NCBI GenBank assembly: GCA_025353015.1
Contig: JANXRM010000438.1
Coordinates: 1-37,414, forward strand
Direction: 5' to 3'
Length of the DNA: 37,414 bases
From: Hyphomicrobiales bacterium
Lineage (GTDB): Bacteria; Pseudomonadota; Alphaproteobacteria; Rhizobiales; Hyphomicrobiaceae
This document shows, piece after piece, positions 8,728 to 16,655 of this stretch (position 1 is the first letter of the stretch; every line of letters begins with the position of its first letter). The notes under the pieces were generated by a model. It was not told the origin of the DNA, made no database searches, and saw only the letters and a program-made list of their open reading frames with translations. The position numbers and the translations under genes were made by a program.

Positions 8728-10800
8728 TCAGGGCGAATTTCGCGCAAGGTTGGAAAAAACGCCGCCACGCTCGCTCGGCGCTGACGGTGCATAGTAAACG
8801 ACGCGCGGCGCTGGACTTGCCCGACCGACATAACTCGGTGGAACGTACCGCTGAATGAACCGTGCCGTTTGACGTGGCGCTGGCTCATTTGCCGGATTCT
8901 GGCGCGGTGCTGGTCGCGCCACTTTTTTGGGTTGAGGCGCTACTGCGCGTGGCGCGGCCGGGAACGGTGCGCCGATCGTTACGGGGAGCGCCGGTGTTAC
9001 GGGGGCGACGGGCGTTGTGGCCGGGGAAATCGAACCGGTCAGAAACGGCACCGACCCTGACTGGGCAGCTCCGGCGCTTGACGCTGCCGATCCAGCGGGC
9101 GGTGCGGCAGATGTCGCAATATGCGAGTTTGCGGCGACAGGCGCCACTGGCTCAGCCAACGCTGGCTTGTCGGGCGCCTGTGGGAGGGGCGCCTTCTCGA
9201 CTGGCGCGGTGGCGACGGCCGGCTGCCGCGTGCTTTGGGTATTGGCGGCCAATGCTTGCGTGTTCTCTGATTGAGATTTCTGGGCTTGAGATTTTTTCTG
9301 ATCGATGACGAGTTGGCGGCGGCGCGCTTCCTCGATGGCCGCGGCAGCCTTTATGCGTTGATCTTCGGCCGCCATCGCCAAGACAAGGCGTTGTGCCTGA
9401 TCGCGCGAGCGCTGCTGCTGTTCCATGACCAATTTCTGGCGGTGGGCTTCCTCGGCAGCGGCTTCCTTGGCGCGCCTTTGCTCCGCCAAACGAGCGTCGG
9501 CCAATCGCTGCTGTTCGAGCCGCTGCTGTTCGAATTGCGCCAACTGACGGCGCCGCGCCTCGTCGAGTGCTGCAGCCTTCGCACGCTGCTCTTCTACCGA
9601 GCGTTCCTGGGCCACGCGTTGGGCCTCTGCCTTGGCGTTATTTTGGATGCGGTTCTGTTCGTCGAGCGCTAGCTGTTTGTGGCGCGCTTCTTCAGCCACG
9701 GCCTCCGTTTTTAGGCGCAAAGCTTCGGCCGTGCGGATCTGCGAGAGCCGTTCCGCTTCGGCCTTTGCATTGGCCAAAGCTTGGGCCCCTCTGAGAGCCT
9801 GAGCGTCTGCCCGATTCTGGGTTTCCGCCTGCTGCGCAGCTTTCCGGCGGGCTCGCTCGGCTTCCGCGAGTATATTGGCCCTGCTCTCTTCGGCCGCCCG
9901 AAGCTGCACTTCGATCTCAGTGCGGCGCTGCTGCTCGGTTGCCGCTGGCTGCACCTGCGCAACCGATGCGCGGACTCCCGGATCACGAGAGTCATTGGTA
10001 TTGCGCGACTGCGCGCCACCGCCTTGCGGGCCGCCAGCATCACGTGGCGCAACTTCGCGCGCCTCCACCTCACGGCGAGGCATGCGCCGATCAGCTTGCG
10101 CAACAATCGCCTTCGGCTGGCAACGGCCGTCGTTGGCCAGCAATTGCCCTGCCGGACAGGCTTTGCCGCAAACCCTGTTGCCATGTCCTTGCAGCAGCGT
10201 CAGCAGGATGTAATCGGGCTCTTTGACCGGCAATGTCGCGTTGATCCGTTCGATGAAGGTCTTCAATGCCGAACGCGTGCTGGTATTCCAAGCGCCGTCC
10301 GCCTCGCCTTCAAAACAACCGACGCGCTTCAATTCAACCTGGATGGAGCGCGACAAGGCGCGCCTGGCTTCGTCATCGACAGGCTTCACAGACCCTCGCC
10401 GCCCCGGGTGCTCGTCCAGGCTAATGGGCCCGGGGGTGACAGCCTGAGCGATGATCAGCGGCCGGGATTTGAGGTCTGGAGCGGGTTGCGCAAGTGCCGG
10501 AGCATTTCTGGTCCCATTCTGCGGCGTACCCTGGGACGCGTTCTGGCCAGCAGCCGTTTGATCGGCGATCAGCGCCGGTTTCGACGACGTATTGGCGGTC
10601 GAGGTATTGGCTGTCGAACTTGTATGCGTACGATCGCTTCTCACCGTCGATTGCGCCATAGTCCGCGTAACTTCCGCGGCAATGCGCACCAGCGACGTTA
10701 GCTTCTCGGTTGCGGCGCGCTCGGTGTCCGGCGCCACCATGACGTAGGTTGCGGCACCGAAACCCAGCGTTGCCAGCAGAAGGCCTGTTGCTTTGCCCAT
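8728..10800 (-). CDS. Envelope coiled-coil protein with peptidoglycan-binding-like domain
   Basis: The 690-residue product starts with a hydrophobic signal or anchor (MGKATGLLLATLGFGAATYV). After a Thr/Asn/Ala-rich stretch comes a module at about 145-235 that resembles PG_binding_1 (SIQVELKRVGCFEGEADGAW) followed by CGKACPAGQ and DGRCQP, a Cys-rich form I associate with rhizobial proteins, some of them caspase-like. Residues about 285-515 are a long Ala/Glu/Arg/Gln coiled coil with an imperfect repeat of about 40 residues (EEARHKQL, DEARRRQL, EEAHRQKL, EEARRRQL). The C-terminal 170 residues are Pro/Ala-rich. The layout recalls TolA-like envelope spacers, but no TolA domain III is seen. The ATG at 10800 has GGAG seven bases upstream and is preferred over a TTG two codons earlier. 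Confidence 0.8.
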   Translation of the reverse strand: MGKATGLLLATLGFGAATYVMVAPDTERAATEKLTSLVRIAAEVTRTMAQSTVRSDRTHTSSTANTSTANTSSKPALIADQTAAGQNASQGTPQNGTRNAPALAQPAPDLKSRPLIIAQAVTPGPISLDEHPGRRGSVKPVDDEARRALSRSIQVELKRVGCFEGEADGAWNTSTRSALKTFIERINATLPVKEPDYILLTLLQGHGNRVCGKACPAGQLLANDGRCQPKAIVAQADRRMPRREVEAREVAPRDAGGPQGGGAQSRNTNDSRDPGVRASVAQVQPAATEQQRRTEIEVQLRAAEESRANILAEAERARRKAAQQAETQNRADAQALRGAQALANAKAEAERLSQIRTAEALRLKTEAVAEEARHKQLALDEQNRIQNNAKAEAQRVAQERSVEEQRAKAAALDEARRRQLAQFEQQRLEQQRLADARLAEQRRAKEAAAEEAHRQKLVMEQQQRSRDQAQRLVLAMAAEDQRIKAAAAIEEARRRQLVIDQKKSQAQKSQSENTQALAANTQSTRQPAVATAPVEKAPLPQAPDKPALAEPVAPVAANSHIATSAAPPAGSAASSAGAAQSGSVPFLTGSISPATTPVAPVTPALPVTIGAPFPAAPRAVAPQPKKVARPAPRQNPANEPAPRQTARFIQRYVPPSYVGRASPAPRVVYYAPSAPSERGGVFSNLARNSP

Positions 10801-11281
10801 ACGCAACTCCGACTGTTACACAGCTACGCGCGACGCTTGTGCGGCAAGCACCTGCGTCGCAAACATTGCAGTCCGCCAAGCTCGTCGCCGGGCTTCACGC
10901 TTTTCGCCAGGCCTGACGCTTTTCGCAACCTTCACGTTGGGCCGTACCCCGGCACACCGCTCTCGCCGCTCACACCATACGTTGTCGACTTTCGATGCTG
11001 ACGCCGCCACAGAGGCGCCGCCAATTTCATCAACGCCGCGTTCGTCTGATCGTCTGCCGCTCCGCGCCTTTGAGTCATCGTTGCAGTTCCACCGCCGCGT
11101 TTACTATTGCGCAGCGTGCGGTCAAGTTCAACCAAAAATCAACTTTTCGCCATAGTTTCAGTTGCTCCCGCGTCCGTTTGGCGGCGGTGATAGCACCAAC
11201 CGCCGGCGGTTGGTGCTATCGAGAGACAGGTGTGGTTAAGGTTCGCTGCGGCTATGGCGGCTTTTACTCGCGGCGGCGAAT
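10801..11281. other. Gene-free region with repeats and a palindrome
   Basis: About 480 bases lie between two leftward genes. Short frames here have no recognisable product. The stretch holds an ACGCTTTTCGC direct repeat (two copies near 10898-10925) and a perfect 32-bp palindrome (listed separately). The promoter of the coiled-coil protein gene should lie near 10820-10950 on the minus strand, but I could not assign boxes. Confidence 0.4.
11189..11220. repeat. Perfect 32-bp palindrome, possible terminator without U-tract
   Basis: The arm GATAGCACCAACCGCC is followed directly by its exact reverse complement, so the 32 bases form a perfect palindrome. As RNA it would fold into a very stable hairpin with a tight CCGG turn. 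It lies 62 bases past the stop codon of the leftward ybdK gene. No T-run follows on either strand, so it is not a standard intrinsic terminator. A transcript end or mRNA-stabilising hairpin for ybdK is the simplest reading; a dimeric regulator site is possible. Confidence 0.6.
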
Positions 11282-12412
11282 TCAGAGGTCTGCAACCGTC
11301 TCGGCAATCAGATGATCGACGACCGTCCGCATGGCTACCTCTGGTTTAGCGCCGGCCGCGACGGCCTTCTGATAGACATCCAATTGACGGTCGGCGCTCG
11401 TGCCATTGGCGACTATCTCGCGCGCGCGTGCGACCTCGCGGGTACAGCCCAGTGCTGCCGCGTCTTCGCGCACAAGCTCGAGTATTTCGTCGAGGAGGGT
11501 GGCATAGGGGACCAGTGCACCTTTGCCGAAGTCCAACAGGCTACCGGAAACGCCATACCTCTGCGCCCGCCAACGGTTCTCCTCCAACAGGAAGACTGGA
11601 TAGCTCCGCCAGCTCAGGTTCTGCCGTCGCAACCTGTAAAGCATGCGACAGAGCGCGACATAAAGTGCAGCGATGGTAACTGCGTCGTCGACCCGGGTTG
11701 CGACGTCGGTTATGCGCATCTCCAATGTCGGGTACCGCGCCGACGGGCGCAGATCCCACCAGATCTTGGTTGCGTCATCGATCACGCCAGCTTCGACCAG
11801 AACGGCGATCGTGCGCTGGTATTCGTCCCAGCTGTTGAAACGCCCCGGGAGCCCCTTGCGCGGGCTTTCCTGGCTGACGGCGAGCCGATAGCTTTTCAGG
11901 CCGGTATCGCGTCCATCCCAAAACGGCGACGATGTCGAGAGCATCAGCAGATGCGGGAGGAAATAGCGCACCTGGTTCATGATATCGATGCGTAGCTCCG
12001 GGTCCTCGATGCCGACGTGAACGTGCATGCCGCAGATCACGAGGCGCTGACCAACGATCGCGAGATCCTCCGCGAGGCTCTGATAGCGCGCCTTCGGCGT
12101 CGTCTCGAGCGAGGACCAGCGGCCAACAGGCGGCGTGCCGGCGGCGATGGGCGCCAGACCATGTGTGCGCGCGGCTGCGGCAATGGCCTGTCGCAAGCGG
12201 ACAAGTTCGCAACGCGCTTCGGCAAACGAGGACAGCACCGGCGTGCCGATCTCGATCTGGGAACGCAAGAACTCCGGGCTGACGTTCTCGCCGAGCCGCT
12301 TGCCCAACGCCTCCATCATGTCGGCGGGGGCCGATGCCAGATCGCGGGAGACCAGATCGACGAGATGATATTCTTCCTCGATCCCGAACGTGAAACTCGG
12401 TTCTTTGAGCAT
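11282..12412 (-). CDS. ybdK: Carboxylate-amine ligase, YbdK / glutamate-cysteine ligase 2 family
   Basis: The 376-residue product belongs to the YbdK branch of ATP-dependent carboxylate-amine ligases, related to glutamate-cysteine ligase. E. coli YbdK has only weak gamma-glutamylcysteine synthetase activity, so the natural substrate is open. Motifs seen are TFGIEEEYHLVD at the N-terminus (metal-binding glutamates), CGMHVHVGI, SSPFWDGRDTG, WWDLRPSARYPTLEMRI and ENRWRAQRYG. Length is normal for the family. The ATG at 12412 is preceded by GAAAGGG, a good ribosome-binding site. The gene stands alone, divergent from the symporter operon, with a strong palindrome after its stop. Confidence 0.92.
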   Translation of the reverse strand: MLKEPSFTFGIEEEYHLVDLVSRDLASAPADMMEALGKRLGENVSPEFLRSQIEIGTPVLSSFAEARCELVRLRQAIAAAARTHGLAPIAAGTPPVGRWSSLETTPKARYQSLAEDLAIVGQRLVICGMHVHVGIEDPELRIDIMNQVRYFLPHLLMLSTSSPFWDGRDTGLKSYRLAVSQESPRKGLPGRFNSWDEYQRTIAVLVEAGVIDDATKIWWDLRPSARYPTLEMRITDVATRVDDAVTIAALYVALCRMLYRLRRQNLSWRSYPVFLLEENRWRAQRYGVSGSLLDFGKGALVPYATLLDEILELVREDAAALGCTREVARAREIVANGTSADRQLDVYQKAVAAGAKPEVAMRTVVDHLIAETVADL

Positions 12413-12870
12413 GCGATTGCCCTTTCTCGGTCAGTTCTTGGTCTTCGATTGGTCCATAGTCTTCGGCAAAGGTCTTCTGTCTTTGCCAACGTGCCGAAGC
12501 TCAACTAGGGATAACCTTTGATCCGCAAACAGTCTTGAAACCGCGAATTTTTGCACTAATAGGAACATCGTTCATTTTTAAAATTCGTGGATGGCAATGC
12601 TCCCAGCCATGCGGACGGTAGCGAAAATCACGGTTCGAGGTTACCTATAGTAGCTAGAGGGTCCGGCTCAGGTACGGCTCGATGGCCGTGACCGGGCGGC
12701 TCGCAAGGGCTTCGCCACTTGCTTGTGCCAGACCGCCGTAGAGGCACCACATTGCCAGTGCACGACCATGCGGGAGTGTAGGCGCGCGATCAGGTGCATG
12801 GCAGCCAGCGCTTGGGTGGCCAGGAGCCGATCCGGGATCTGCAGCCAGCGCCGACAGGGAGACGTTACAG
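12413..12870. other. Divergent promoter region between ybdK and symporter operon
   Basis: This 458-base stretch has no credible gene. It contains an A+T-rich part (about 12540-12590), where CGAATTTT at 12544-12551 and AAAATTCG at 12580-12587 form an 8-bp inverted repeat 28 bases apart. That could be a regulator site or promoter element for either divergent gene. A ribosome-binding site GGGAG precedes the DUF4212 gene at its right end. Confidence 0.4.
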
Positions 12871-13131
12871 ATGATCGAGCGCAAAGAGCGAAAGCCATAT
12901 TGGCGGCATACGAAATGGCAGGTGTTGACCAGTCTGCTGCCGTTTTTGCTGACGCTGGTGACATTCCCGCTCTACGCTGACCGGCTCAACTCCAACAAGG
13001 TGCTGGGCTTTCCACTCGGATATTTTCTGGTCTGCCACGGCCTGATTCTGATTGCGATCGTGACGGTCTTTACGTTCGCGAACAGCCAGGATGCCATCGA
13101 TCACTGGCATGGCGCGAACGAGGATGTGTGA
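12871..13131 (+). CDS. DUF4212 small subunit of sodium/solute symporter
   Basis: This 86-residue protein matches the DUF4212 family, small membrane partners encoded just before SSS-type sodium:solute symporters. It has a basic N-terminus (MIERKERKPYWRHTKWQVL), two membrane helices (about 18-36 and 48-70) and the typical LNSNKVLGFPLGYF loop between them, ending with FANSQDAIDHWHG. The start has GGGAG about nine bases upstream. The permease gene begins six bases after its stop, so the two form an operon. The exact role in the transporter is not established. By family, the pair imports small organic acids or similar solutes with sodium. Confidence 0.9.
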   Translation: MIERKERKPYWRHTKWQVLTSLLPFLLTLVTFPLYADRLNSNKVLGFPLGYFLVCHGLILIAIVTVFTFANSQDAIDHWHGANEDV

Positions 13132-13137
13132 CCTCCC

Positions 13138-14973
13138 ATGACGGCCCGCACGCGCCAGCCCCAGGCAAACCCGATGCTCGGGATTTATTTTGGCATCTTT
13201 ATCACCAGCCTGATCGCTGTGGTGCTGTTGTTGCTGATATTCGAGCAGCTTGGCGTCGCGGAAAGCCATCTTCGCTTTGCATTGATGGCAGGCTCCTGTT
13301 GCCTTTTCATGGCGATCGGGGCAGCCGGCTTCACGTCGGAACCGGCGCAATTTTTTCTGGCCTTCCGGCGTATCCCGGCTTTTTTTGCCGGTTTGGGGCT
13401 GGCGATCACTGCCATCGGCGGCTCGGGACTGGTTGTTTTCTCAGGCACAATATTTCTCGCGGGTTTCGATGCGCTCTGCGTGCCCATGGGGATCGTCGCG
13501 GGCCTCGTCGCGATGGCCATTCTGATCGCGCCGTATCTCCGCAAGTTCGGCGCGCCTTCGATACCCGCCTACCTCGGACTGCGCTTCGATAGCCCCGCGG
13601 TGCGCCTTGCCGCCGCTTCGGCCGCCGCCGCCCCACTCATTCTGCTCATCATCGCCGAAATGAAAATCGCGCTCCTCGCCATGTCCTGGCTGGTGGACTG
13701 GCCGCCAGGCGTGCCGGTGCTCGTGCTGACATTCACACTGGCCGTGACGTTGATCCCAGGCGGGGTCCGTTCGCTCAGCTGGTCGAGCGCCGCGCAAGCC
13801 CTGACCGCGCTGCTCGCCGTGCTGATCCCCGCGACGATCGTTGCCGTCATTGCCACCAACTTGCCACTCGGCCAGATGAGCCATGGGCCGGTGTTGCGGG
13901 CACTCGGCCGCACGGAACTGGCGCAGGGATTGCCGATCTCGATCGCTACGGCCATGACATTCGATCTGCCGCGACAGGCGTTGCAGCCCATTGCCGGCCG
14001 CTTCGCCAATCCCTTCAGCAGCGTCGGCAGCACCGCATTCGTCCTGATGATGCTGTGCATCATGGCCGGCATTGCTGCGTCACCCGCCGCCCTTGGCCGC
14101 GCGGTCGTCACGCAGAGCGTTTATGAGGCCCGTAAATCAATTGGCTGGGCGGTCTTCATCGTCGGTGTGATCATCATGACGCTGTCAGCCAACGCCGTCT
14201 TCTTCCGCGACATCCTGATGAACCAGCTTGCAGGCGCCGCGCCCGGTCAGTTGCCGGCTGGCTTCCAGTCGCTGGTGGAGCATGGGCTTGCAGCCGTCGA
14301 TCCCAAGGCGGTCAAATTGACTGCCAGTAGTTTCGCGTTCCGTCGCGACGGCACGTTGCTTGGTCTGCCGATCTTGCTGGGCTTTCCGCTCGCGCTCATT
14401 CTGCTGATCGCCGCGGGTGTGCTTGCCGCAGCACTTGCTGCAGCCTCGGCGAGTCTTGCCCAGCTTGCCGTCATCGCCAGTGAGGATGTTATCGCCGGAT
14501 TGCCGGGAGAACCAATCCCGGCTCAACACCGGCTGCTTGCAACACGGGCCGCCATCGCGGTCCTCGCGACGCTTTGCGGCTGGGCCGCCGCGATCGCCAT
14601 ACGCGATCCGCTCGATCTCGTTTTGTGGTCGCTGGCGCTCTCGGGCTCGACGTTTTTTCCTGTACTCGTGCTGTCGATCTGGTGGAAGCGGATCACCGCG
14701 CTGGGGGCGCTCGCTGGGATTGGAACCGGGTTTGCGGTCGCGCTGGTCGCGCTCATCGCCGGCGTCTTTGATCTGACGCGCTTTCCCGAGGAGTTGTCGT
14801 CGATCTTCGGCATTCCCTGCGGCTTCGCGGCAGCCATCGGTGTGAGTTTGATTACCCCAGTGCCTGGCCGGCATATCCTCGAAATGGTTCGCGATCTCCG
14901 GGTCCCGGGTGGCGAAACCTTGCACGATCGCGAGATCCGGCTGCTCCGGCAAAAGCGCTCGCAGAACAGTTGA
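13138..14973 (+). CDS. Sodium:solute symporter (SSS family) large subunit
   Basis: The 611-residue product is an SSS permease with about 13 predicted membrane helices. The segments GLAITAIGGSGLVVFSGTIF, YLRKFGAPSIPAYLGLRF and GGVRSLSWSSAAQAL are the expected core regions (helices 2, 3 and 5 of the fold). It belongs to the group whose genes follow a DUF4212 gene; acetate/pyruvate-type transport is known for relatives, but the substrate here is unknown. A periplasmic loop of about 50 residues (about 365-405) precedes helix 9. The cytoplasmic tail is short, with no kinase domain of the CbrA type. It follows the small subunit by six bases and is presumably co-translated with it. Confidence 0.92.
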   Translation: MTARTRQPQANPMLGIYFGIFITSLIAVVLLLLIFEQLGVAESHLRFALMAGSCCLFMAIGAAGFTSEPAQFFLAFRRIPAFFAGLGLAITAIGGSGLVVFSGTIFLAGFDALCVPMGIVAGLVAMAILIAPYLRKFGAPSIPAYLGLRFDSPAVRLAAASAAAAPLILLIIAEMKIALLAMSWLVDWPPGVPVLVLTFTLAVTLIPGGVRSLSWSSAAQALTALLAVLIPATIVAVIATNLPLGQMSHGPVLRALGRTELAQGLPISIATAMTFDLPRQALQPIAGRFANPFSSVGSTAFVLMMLCIMAGIAASPAALGRAVVTQSVYEARKSIGWAVFIVGVIIMTLSANAVFFRDILMNQLAGAAPGQLPAGFQSLVEHGLAAVDPKAVKLTASSFAFRRDGTLLGLPILLGFPLALILLIAAGVLAAALAAASASLAQLAVIASEDVIAGLPGEPIPAQHRLLATRAAIAVLATLCGWAAAIAIRDPLDLVLWSLALSGSTFFPVLVLSIWWKRITALGALAGIGTGFAVALVALIAGVFDLTRFPEELSSIFGIPCGFAAAIGVSLITPVPGRHILEMVRDLRVPGGETLHDREIRLLRQKRSQNS

Positions 14974-15091
14974 ATTGGCGTGCACTTGGGCATGCGGCAC
15001 GCACCTTGCTCGGGCCCAGATCGAGACCCGGTCGTGGATAGCGAAACAGTCGGATCTTGCGAACGCCGCCGCGGATTGCTCTAAAGGAGCG

Positions 15092-16051
15092 ATGTCATCG
15101 CGCGATCGCTTCGGCCTCTATGCCCCCATCGAGCCTTACCGCCACGGCCGGCTGGCCGTGTCGGGCGGGCACGAACTCTATTTCGAAGAATGCGGCAAGC
15201 GCGACGGCAAGCCGGTTCTCATCGTGCATGGTGGGCCTGGCGGCGGCAGCAACCCGACGATGCGCCGCTTTCACGATCCATCGCGCTACCGCATCATTCT
15301 TCTCGATCAACGGGGCTGCGGACGTTCCACCCCCCATGCCAGCCTGCACGAGAACACGACCTGGCACCTGATCGACGACATGGAGATACTACGCCGGGAC
15401 ATCGGCGTTGACCGCTGGCAGATCCTCGGCGGTTCCTGGGGGTCGACCTTGGCACTGGCATACGCGCAGCAACACCCGGCCCAAGTTCTTGAACTCGTGC
15501 TGCGCGGCGTGTTTCTGCTGCGCAAGTCCGAGCTGGACTGGTTCTACCGGGAGGGCGCCAACTGGCTTTTCCCGGATGCGTGGGAAAACTTCCTGAAGCC
15601 TATTCCGGCCGCCGAACGGGGTGATCTGATCGCGGCCTACTATCGCCGACTTTCGCATCCTGACCGCAACGTCCAACTCGAAGCCGCGCGTGCCTGGAGT
15701 GTCTGGGAAGGCTCGACGCTGGCGCTCTACCAGAACCAGGAGCGGATCAAGCTCTTCGGCGCGGACTCCTACGCTCTCGCGTTCGCGCGCATCGAATGCC
15801 ATTACTTCGTCAACCGTGGCTTCTTCCGGCGCGATGGCGACCTGCTGGCTGGCGCCAGCGCGCTGCGCGGCATTCCCTGCGTCATCGTCAACGGCCGATA
15901 TGACGTCGTCACGCCGCTGAAGAGCGCCTGGGATCTCAAGGCGGTTTGGCCCGAAGCCGACCTGCGCATCGTTGCCGACGCCGGACACGCCATGACCGAG
16001 CCCGGCATCATTCATGAGCTGATCTCGGCCACACGAACTTTCGCGGGCTGA
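15092..16051 (+). CDS. pip: Proline iminopeptidase (prolyl aminopeptidase, S33)
   Basis: The 319-residue enzyme removes N-terminal proline from peptides in the cytoplasm. The oxyanion-hole motif HGGPGGG is at residues 46-52, DQRGCGRSTPHA at 72-83, and the nucleophile elbow GGSWGSTLAL begins at 113 (Ser115). The catalytic Asp is probably in NGRYDVVTP and the His in DAGHAMTEP. Length and order match the family. The ATG at 15092 was chosen from the conserved N-terminus (RFGLYAPIEPYRHGRL) and an AAAGGAG that is unusually close, ending two bases before the start. The frame opens further upstream, but that part does not resemble the family. It lies 118 bases after the symporter gene. Confidence 0.95.
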   Translation: MSSRDRFGLYAPIEPYRHGRLAVSGGHELYFEECGKRDGKPVLIVHGGPGGGSNPTMRRFHDPSRYRIILLDQRGCGRSTPHASLHENTTWHLIDDMEILRRDIGVDRWQILGGSWGSTLALAYAQQHPAQVLELVLRGVFLLRKSELDWFYREGANWLFPDAWENFLKPIPAAERGDLIAAYYRRLSHPDRNVQLEAARAWSVWEGSTLALYQNQERIKLFGADSYALAFARIECHYFVNRGFFRRDGDLLAGASALRGIPCVIVNGRYDVVTPLKSAWDLKAVWPEADLRIVADAGHAMTEPGIIHELISATRTFAG

Positions 16052-16285
16052 ACGACGGACCATTGCATATGGCGTTTAAGATAGCCGCTGGTTGTTCGGC
16101 GGCGACCCGGAGCTGAGCGGTGCGACACGGCACGATCACTTTGGCGATTGACATGCGGGCCCGGATGCTGTGTTTTGCGCGCAGCAGCCGACGCGCCGGC
16201 CCAGTGTGCATCTCGCATCCTGAACCGATGACGCGTTTGTTACTCCGAACCGTGGGGTTGGTTCGAGGTGATGGTTTGCTAAGAT

Positions 16286-16370
16286 GCCCAGATGGCGGAA
16301 TTGGTAGACGCACCAGTTTCAGGTACTGGCGCCGCAAGGCGTGGAGGTTCGAGTCCTCTTCTGGGCACCA
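16286..16370 (+). tRNA. tRNA-Leu (anticodon CAG)
   Basis: The 85-base gene folds as a type II tRNA: acceptor GCCCAGA pairs with TCTGGGC, the D arm includes GGTAGACGC, the anticodon stem CCAGT/ACTGG encloses TTCAGGT with CAG at 16320-16322, a long variable arm follows (CGCCGCAAGGCGTG), and the T arm has GGTTCGAGTCC. The 3' CCA is encoded (16368-16370). It reads CUG leucine codons. Confidence 0.97.
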
Positions 16371-16373
16371 CTC

Positions 16374-16397
16374 AAGCACCGTAAATGTGCTTTTCTT
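16374..16397 (+). terminator. Intrinsic terminator of tRNA-Leu
   Basis: Four bases after the tRNA, AAGCAC and GTGCTT form a 6-bp stem around a 7-base loop, followed directly by TTCTT on the plus strand. Stem plus T-rich tail at this distance fits a rho-independent terminator. Confidence 0.75.
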
Positions 16398-16582
16398 CCT
16401 GCGCTGGTTGGGTTCGCTGGTTGGCCTTAGAGCGAAGCGCTCCCCTGCGCGTCTCTCAGTCACAGGCATGTCGTGAAGAGCCATTAGAAATGGCGTCGGT
16501 CAGGGTTCTGCAACTATCGAGACTTGAGCCGTCCGGCGTCGCTATTGCGGCCGGGGCGAGCCGGCCGGTTGGCTGCAGCCCA

Positions 16583-16626
16583 CAAAACGAAACGCCGCCG
16601 ACAGGAGTGCTGCTCCTATCGACGGC
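16583..16626 (-). terminator. Intrinsic terminator of dnaA
   Basis: On the minus strand, about 30 bases past the dnaA stop, CGCCGTCGATAGGAG and its near-complement CTCCTGTCGGCGGCG form a long stem around a 4-base loop, followed by TTTCGTTTTG. This is a good rho-independent terminator for the leftward dnaA transcript. Confidence 0.85.
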
Positions 16627-16655
16627 GCACGAGAACGCTTGCGCGCCCTCGATCG

